Assembly (NCBI GenBank): GCA_030762935.1
Contig: CM060883.1
Location: 35,673,501 to 35,737,500, forward strand
Direction: 5' to 3'
From: Hymenopus coronatus
Taxonomy: Eukaryota; Arthropoda; Insecta; Mantodea; Hymenopodidae
Length of the DNA stretch: 64,000 nucleotides
Every line of letters begins with the position of its first letter. Within the stretch, counting starts at the first letter, position 1. A program made the translations under genes and the position numbers. Below, piece by piece: positions 58,507-64,000 of this stretch. A model generated the notes under the pieces. That model saw only the letters and a program-made list of their open reading frames with translations. It did no database searches and was not told the origin of the DNA.

Positions 58507-58613
58507 TCAAATAACCTCAAAACATATATTTCGAATGAAATTCTATATCAAATTTTTGGGTGGAATACAATACTCTCTTTACCGACTAGAGATAAGTATA
58601 TAGAAAGTAAAAT
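58507..58613 (-). repeat. R1 hairpin-end fragment
   Basis: CTCAAAACATATATTTCGAA to a decayed hairpin ending TATAGAAAGTAAAA. Confidence 0.7.
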
Positions 58614-59043
58614 CACTTCTGAAATAAGTAAATGGAGGTTAATGTTATTTCGACTAACGTGTTCTTTTGGAAAAAGTTCTAATCGCTGACCGTAGATCTG
58701 GTTTTCAGTAAGTAATCTTTCTTCTACGCTTCAGTGGTTTCAAGAAGGTTCCGAGTTCCTCCGTTCTTTTGTTATGAGAGTCATTACATCGTTCCGTTGT
58801 TCATCTTTTCAGTTTATGACTATTGCATGATATAGGTCTGGATTCCTAACATTCAACCAGCCGAACTACATTGCCTACTATACTGCACGTAATGAATGCT
58901 AAGAACGTTCGTTAACTCTAGCAAAAACTCCTTGATATTAAGGGAAGCAAATGAAAACTTAAAGGATCTAAGAATAAAGCAGATCGTCTGTAGTACGAGG
59001 ATCAGCTGATATGTCCCACGCCTCTCAATGAAAACAGTATTTA
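58614..59043. other. Unassigned stretch
   Basis: No recognised feature. Confidence 0.3.
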
Positions 59044-59962
59044 AAACAAAAAAATCTGATGTGTTACACTCACATGACTTTCTCTAGCTATTCTACAAAC
59101 TTCTTACATAAGATTATTCTTCTTTCTCCACCTTGCTAATCGAGTGTTATTATTACTTAGTTCCTTATAACGTAGGAAGAAAATAAGGGAATACACTAGG
59201 CTAAACCCATTGTCAAATGTTTTAAAAGCTGTCGTTATGCGATTGTCATTACAAATCGCTTCTTTTCTTGGCCAGGAGTAAAAGAAAAGAAAAACGGACA
59301 CTCCCGTCTGAGAGAAGTATAAGTACTTCACAACTGAAACTAATACCAATGAATACCTCGAAAACGGTAAGCTCCACGAAAAAAATGTTTATGCCATAAC
59401 TTGTGTATTTTAACAAGACCTACATTTTTTATATAGTAAGTTTTTGTCTATCTCTTACGGTTTACCAGTTATGCCAAATTAAGCAAAATTCATTCTGAAT
59501 AAACAAGTCTTCAGAAGCTATTCCCAGAAAATTCAAGATATGCATTTTATTTGTCAGGTAAATGTCTTTAATATACGATATTTTAATAAAAATCGTTACA
59601 GCCATTTTTAAGAAAATCAAAATTTTCGAAAAAAGTTTCATGTAAAGAGTAGTTTGGGGTCGGGGGATTTTTCTCAAAACCTTCGTGTCGCATCCTTGGA
59701 AGATACTAAACTTAAATACCAAGTTTGGTATTTTAGCTACTTTTCGTTTTTGAGTTATCGTGTTCACAGACACACGGACACACTGACACACGGACACACA
59801 CACACACACACACACGGACCTTTTTCTGAAAATACTTTTTTTGGATACAGGGGACCCTAAAGCTAATATTTCCGGTGAAATCTCGGTGTCGAATTTTTTG
59901 GTGGAGTGCAATACATTCTCTATACACTATGTACATAGTGAGTATAGAGAAAGTAAAAATAT
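59044..59962 (-). repeat. R1 copy, subfamily B, in mariner 3' flank
   Basis: TCTGATGTGTTACACTCACA to hairpin CACTATGTACATAGTGAGTA then TAGAGAAAGT. CA tract at 59,797-59,816. The right edge passes into AAAAATATTGCTCTTTCTCA, which is the end of a mariner gene on the minus strand. The body is almost the same as that of 60,228-61,127 in inverse orientation. Confidence 0.9.
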
Positions 59963-60227
59963 TGCTCTTTCTCAACATAATCTCCAGAGAGGTTAACTAA
60001 CACATTTGTCATATCGGTGTTCTAATTTAATTAAACTATCTCTGTAGTGCGATTTATTAAGGTCCTCAAAATAGCTGTTTATCGCATCAATAACCTCCTC
60101 GCTGCTGTGAAATCTTCGTCCTCCAAGAAATTTTATGAAGTTTGGGAACAGGTGATAGTCACTGGGTGCTAGATCTGGCAAATAGGTTGGATGTTCAAGC
60201 AAATTGAACTTTAATTCGCAATTTTTT

Positions 60228-61127
60228 ACTTTCTCAAGCCCCATATGTACAATATACATAGGGATAGAGAAGTATTGTATTCCACCCAAAAAGTTGATAC
60301 CCAGATTTCACCGGAAATACATGTTTTAGGATCCCCTGTATCCAAAAAAAAGCATTGTCAGAAAAAGGTCCGTGTGTGTGTGTGTGTGTGTGTGTCCGTG
60401 TGTCTGTGAACACAATAACTCAAAAACGAAAAGTAGCTAAAATACCAAACTTGGTATTTAAGTTTAGTATCTTCCAAGGATGCGACACGAAGGTTTTGAG
60501 AAAAATCCCCCGACCCCAAACTACTCTTTACATGAAACTTTTTTCGAAAATTTTGATTTTCTTAAAAATGGCTGTAACGATTTTTATTAAAATATCGTAT
60601 ATTAAAGACATTTACCTGACAAATAAAATGCATATCTTGAATTTTCTGGGAATAGCTTCTGAAGACTTGTTTATTCAGAATGAATTTTGCTTAATTTGAA
60701 TAACTGGTAAACCGTAAGAGATAGACAAAAACTTACTATATAAAAATGTAGGTCTTGTTAAAATACACAAGTTATGCCATATACATTTTTTTCGTGGAGC
60801 TTACCGTTTTCGAGGTATTCATTGGTATTAGTTTCAGTTGTGAAGTACTTATACTTTTCTCAGACGAGAGTGTCCGTTTTTCTTTTGTTCTACTCCTGGC
60901 CAAGAAAAGAAGCGATTTGTAACAACAATCGCATAACGACAGCTTTTAAAGCATTTCACTATTGGTTTATCCTAGTTATTCCCTTATTTTCTTCCTACTT
61001 ATAAGGAACTAAATAATAAGAACATTGTGCTAATGAGTACCACGATTAGCAAGGTGCAGAAAGAAGAAGAATCTTATGAAGTTTGTAGAACAGCGAGAGA
61101 AAGTCATGTGAGTGTAACACATCAGAT
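60228..61127 (+). mobile_element. R1 copy, subfamily B, inserted in mariner coding sequence
   Basis: Complete from ACTTTCTCAAGCCCCATATG to GAGTGTAACACATCAGA. Mariner sequence lies directly outside on both sides (TTCGCAA plus T-run; T-run plus CCCATTGCAATG), so the ends of R1 can be read off, apart from how many T belong to element or target. (GT)n at 60,372-60,394. Confidence 0.9.
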
Positions 61128-61176
61128 TTTCCCATTGCAATGACAACGATGGGCCGGAGCATGGTAGTGATGAAAC

Positions 61177-61179
<3 letters not shown>

Positions 61180-61219
<40 letters not shown>
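61180..61219. repeat. Poly(T) tract within the mariner remnant
   Basis: About 40 T at the place where the mariner gene has AAA (lysine) codons on the minus strand, so it probably expanded from a native A-run. Confidence 0.75.
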
Positions 61220-61221
<2 letters not shown>

Positions 61222-61990
61222 CAAATGAGATCTATTTCTTTTCCATTCATCACTCTCAAACGTTGCAGTAAGCTTGAATAGTAGTCACCAGTGATAATTT
61301 AACCCTTTTCTAAGTATTCAATAAAAAGAATTCCGTGTGCATCCCAGAAAACACTCACTATAACCTTGTTAACTGAAAAAATTGACTTTGCCTTTTTTGG
61401 AGTTGGTTTACCTAGCGCAATCCACTGTTTTGACTGTGATTTACTTTCTGGAATGCAGTGATATATCCAAGTTTTATCCATGATAATAAGCCGTCTCAAA
61501 GATTCACTGGAATTTTTACGGTAGAGCTCCACATTCTTAACAGAAACAGTTTTTCTTTGCAATACTTTTGATCAGGTGTCAACAAAGGCGGCACCCGTCT
61601 TGCACAGACCTTGTGAAAGCCCAAAACATTACTTAAAATATTACTTGCACATTCTTTTGATATATTTAAAACCTCTGCTATCTCAAACGTCTTTAATCTG
61701 CAGTCTTCCAGTACTAAACATGAATTTTTTCAATGATCTCTGGAGTTGTCACTTCTTAAGGGTGTCCAGAGCGAGGCTCATTACTGGTGCTCATACGTCC
61801 CATTTTAAACTCCGCAACCCACCTTTCAATCATTGAATATGAGGAGTCAGAGTCTTTCAATGTATTGTCCATTTCCTCATTGATTTCTTTAAGCGTTAAG
61901 TCTTTCAAGTGGTAGTATTTAATCACAGCTCGTTTTCCAAATCCTCCATTTTCGTGAAAACTATAAAGTTGTCTTGTTTAAAATGCTGAT

Positions 61991-62213
61991 ATTCGAAAAC
62001 TAATCAAGCTATTGACCTGTAACTATGGATACAAGCTAGTCTCGAGTTAAATTTTACGGTGCTACCGTCTAACTGGCCTAGTGGCGCCATATCTGCGTGA
62101 GGCCCGGGACTTATCAGCCGACCCTAGTAGTGACTGACCGACTTCGGGGTTTGGCGTATTTATCGGGCACTGAGCGTGAAAATTTGTCTACAGTCGATCA
62201 AAAAACGATTTTT
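61991..62213. other. Unassigned; may hold mariner 5' flank
   Basis: Upstream of the mariner start on the minus strand. No clear inverted end could be paired, since the other end is disrupted. Confidence 0.3.
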
Positions 62214-62992
62214 TTTTTACTTTCTCTAGTACGTATTTACAATATACACAGTAGATAGAGAAGGTATTATACTCCACCCCAAAATCCGATACCGAATTTT
62301 CACTGGAAATACATGTTTTGAACTCCTTGAATAAAAAGAAAAGCATTTTAAGAAAAATGACTGCATTTGTCTGGACAGTATAGCTTAGAAACATAAAGTC
62401 AGTTAAATACCAAACCTGGTATTTTAGTTTAGTGTCTTCCAAGAATGCGACTCGAAGATCCTTAAGAAAATCCCCCACCTCCATCTACCATTTACATTGA
62501 ATATTTTTCGAAAATTTTGATTTTCTCTAAAATAGCTCTAACGATTTTAATTAAAATACAATATGTTTAAAATATTTTCATACACATGTAATGTACATCT
62601 TGCATTTTCTGAAAATACTCTCTGAACAACTTTGCATCGTGGTGACCTTTGTTTAGTTGGTAAACCGTAAAAAAAATAGACAAAGACTTACTGTACAAAA
62701 CATATACATATCTCGCTAAAACACATAATTTATGTCCTATATACTTGCTCCGTGGAGTTAGCCGTTATCAAGGTATTTTTTGTTATTGGTTTCAATTTTA
62801 AACTACTTTATTATTGCAATAGCCCAGTGAGCTTCCTTATTTCCCTTCTACTTACAGACAAATAATAAGGCCATTTCTGCTAATGTTTATTTCGGTGATG
62901 TAGATGAAAGAATAGCTAATATTTTGTAAGAATATTTATTTTTGAAATAGCTAGAAAAAAAATCATGTGAATGGAACATATCAGATTTTTTC
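62214..62992 (+). repeat. R1 copy without microsatellite
   Basis: Hairpin TAGTACGTATTTACAATATA; the TG tract is reduced to CTGCATTTGTCTGG. The body is diverged and the terminus is GTGAATGGAACATATCAGAT TTTTT. Confidence 0.85.
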
Positions 62993-63357
62993 TGAACTTA
63001 TGAATACTTTTGGCGTATGTATACAAGTTCACTTACAAATATATACATACAATTATTCTGACTACAATTTACGACATAATTTGCTTCCTTTTGGGCTTTT
63101 GTACACATGAAAATAATTCTCCTTCATAGAGTTTCTGGTTTCACTAGATCTTGCCATAATTTGTCTGCTTTACGAGGATTAAATAAAGAAGTAAACATTT
63201 CAATTCGGACATTTTCCATGCATGTGCAAAACAGGTAACAAATATTTACATAGTAATTTTTCTGAATTATGTGGGGTATTTTAAACTTCCAATAATATTC
63301 AATTTTAGTTATTTCTAAATAATAATATTTAGAATTTATACCTATGTGAACTCTTCC
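62993..63357. other. Unassigned stretch
   Basis: An 86-codon minus frame (63,124-63,384) has no recognised motif. Confidence 0.3.
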
Positions 63358-63600
63358 GTTGCAGTCTTTACCCTGGTCATGCAAAGAGAAGGGAATTTCA
63401 ATTGCATTACATGGCGACCAATCTTTAAAAGCATTGACTATTCCTTTATCTTAATGTAGTCCATTATTTTCCTTCTACTTACAAGGAAGTAAGTAAAAAT
63501 AAATATTTATGCTAATGTTTATATTGAATAGCAAGAAGTAGAGAAGTATGAATAATTTGTTGTAGAATAATAAAGCCATGTGAAAAGACGTATTCTACTT
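63358..63600 (+). repeat. R1 3' fragment
   Basis: CATGCAAAGAGAAGGGAATT through TTCCTTCTACTTACAAGGAA to a decayed terminus AAGCCATGTGAAAAGACG. Confidence 0.7.
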
Positions 63601-63722
63601 TTTTTGTATTTTTTAATTTTTCTTTCATCAATTGACCACTCATCTCTTGTCCCTTGATACTCAAAAAAATTTAATACAGCTACAAACCGGACAGAATTAT
63701 TGTGCACTATTGGTCAATACAG

Positions 63723-64000
63723 AAAACAATTCTGATATATTCCACTGATGTTTTCTCTAGCTGCTTTACAAGAAAACTTTTTACAACAGATTATTCTTCT
63801 TTCTACACTATGCTAATCGAGATAAACTTAGCAGAATGTTATTATTTAGTTCCTTATAAGAAGAAAATTAAAGAAATGCGCTATACTAAAGTGATAGTCA
63901 AATGTTTTAAAAGGAATCGTTATGCGGTTGTCATTGCAAATCACTTCTTTACTTGGTCAAGAGCAGAACAAAACAAAATCGAACACTTTCTGTCTGAGAT
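63723..64000 (-). repeat. R1 subfamily B, cut by window edge
   Basis: TTCTGATATATTCCACTGAT, GCTGCTTTACAAGAAAAC, then the B-type AATCACTTCTTTACTTGGTC part. It continues past the window. Confidence 0.8.

Larger units (their letters stand above)
59963..61990 (-). pseudogene. mariner transposase split by an R1 insertion
   Basis: Minus-strand blocks in order: N-terminal VIKYYHLKDLTLKEINEEMD and WVAEFKMGRMS (about 61,960-61,790); PEIIEKIH and LNISKECASNIL; LLTPDQK; MDKTWIYH (first catalytic D) with SKQWIALGKPTPKKAK, SVFWDAHGILFIEYLEKG and a stop at 61,299; TGDYYSSLLQRL; an AAA-codon run swollen to a poly(A) tract (T-run on plus, 61,180-61,219); FHHYHAPAH, where the second acid of HHDN is Y; then a ~900-bp R1; then CELKFNLLEHPTYLPDLAPS with the third D in SDYHLF; SLTGDYVEKEQ ends the gene. 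R1 aside, there are stops and frame changes, so no active protein is possible. Confidence 0.85.

Noticed and set aside
60228..61127. R1 as a Penelope-like retroelement
   Set aside because: Partial tandem and inverted copies would fit, but no reverse transcriptase, GIY-YIG or LTR-like terminal structure was seen.

Overview
The window looks like repeat-saturated DNA from an arthropod, most likely an insect with a large genome. It is AT-rich and carries degraded mariner, MULE-like and HARBI1-like transposases, at least five tRNA-derived SINE-like families, poly(A)/poly(T) tails and long (TG)n tracts. A polyneopteran host (cockroach, termite, stick insect or relative) is only a guess from the style of the SINEs. 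I found no host gene, rRNA gene, functional tRNA gene or CRISPR array. Every coding signal I can support is a broken transposase.

One unnamed dispersed family, called R1 here, fills roughly half of the window (about 31 kb when my hand-drawn boundaries are added up), in about fifty full, partial, nested or fused copies. I use '+' for copies that read hairpin end first. That end is ACTTTCTCTAC followed by an imperfect hairpin around TATGTACATA. Next come a block ending near TCCAAAAAAGCATTTTTAGAAAAA, a (TG)n-rich microsatellite, a conserved AT-rich body, and a terminus close to GTAGAGAAAGTCATGTGAAT followed by GGAACACATCAGATTTTT. Full copies are about 0.8-0.95 kb. Insertions into a mariner and into another R1 copy fix both ends and show a preference for short A/T runs. 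There are at least two subfamilies (A, ending GTGAATGGAACACATC; B, ending GTGAGTGTAACACATC) and two kinds of inverted fusion. R1 resembles non-autonomous Helentron-type elements (HINE/DINE-1) in its hairpin end, microsatellite and A/T target, but it could be a new lineage.

Layout: 1-6 kb, SINE fragments and one R1. 6-8.4 kb, three R1 copies. 9-12 kb, a MULE-like pseudogene on the minus strand holding a fold-back mariner, with a second mariner on its upstream side. 12.9-14.7 kb, a third mariner carrying a SINE. 14.9-19.3 kb, nested R1, a SINE with a 13-bp target duplication and a LINE tail. 20.5-33.5 kb, R1 arrays. 34-39.8 kb, a Tc1/mariner-superfamily fragment, several SINEs, a HARBI1-like fragment and a 1.3-kb Harbinger-type non-autonomous element with TAA target duplications and an internal ~134-bp tandem array. 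40.4-59 kb, more R1, including fusions and an R1-in-R1 insertion. 59-62 kb, a mariner split by one R1 copy and flanked by another. 62-64 kb, R1.

The elements do not form a pathway. The record is one of successive insertion: older DNA transposons (MULE, mariner, Harbinger) and R1 copies were hit by later SINEs, a LINE and younger R1 copies. Several nests give a clear order of events.
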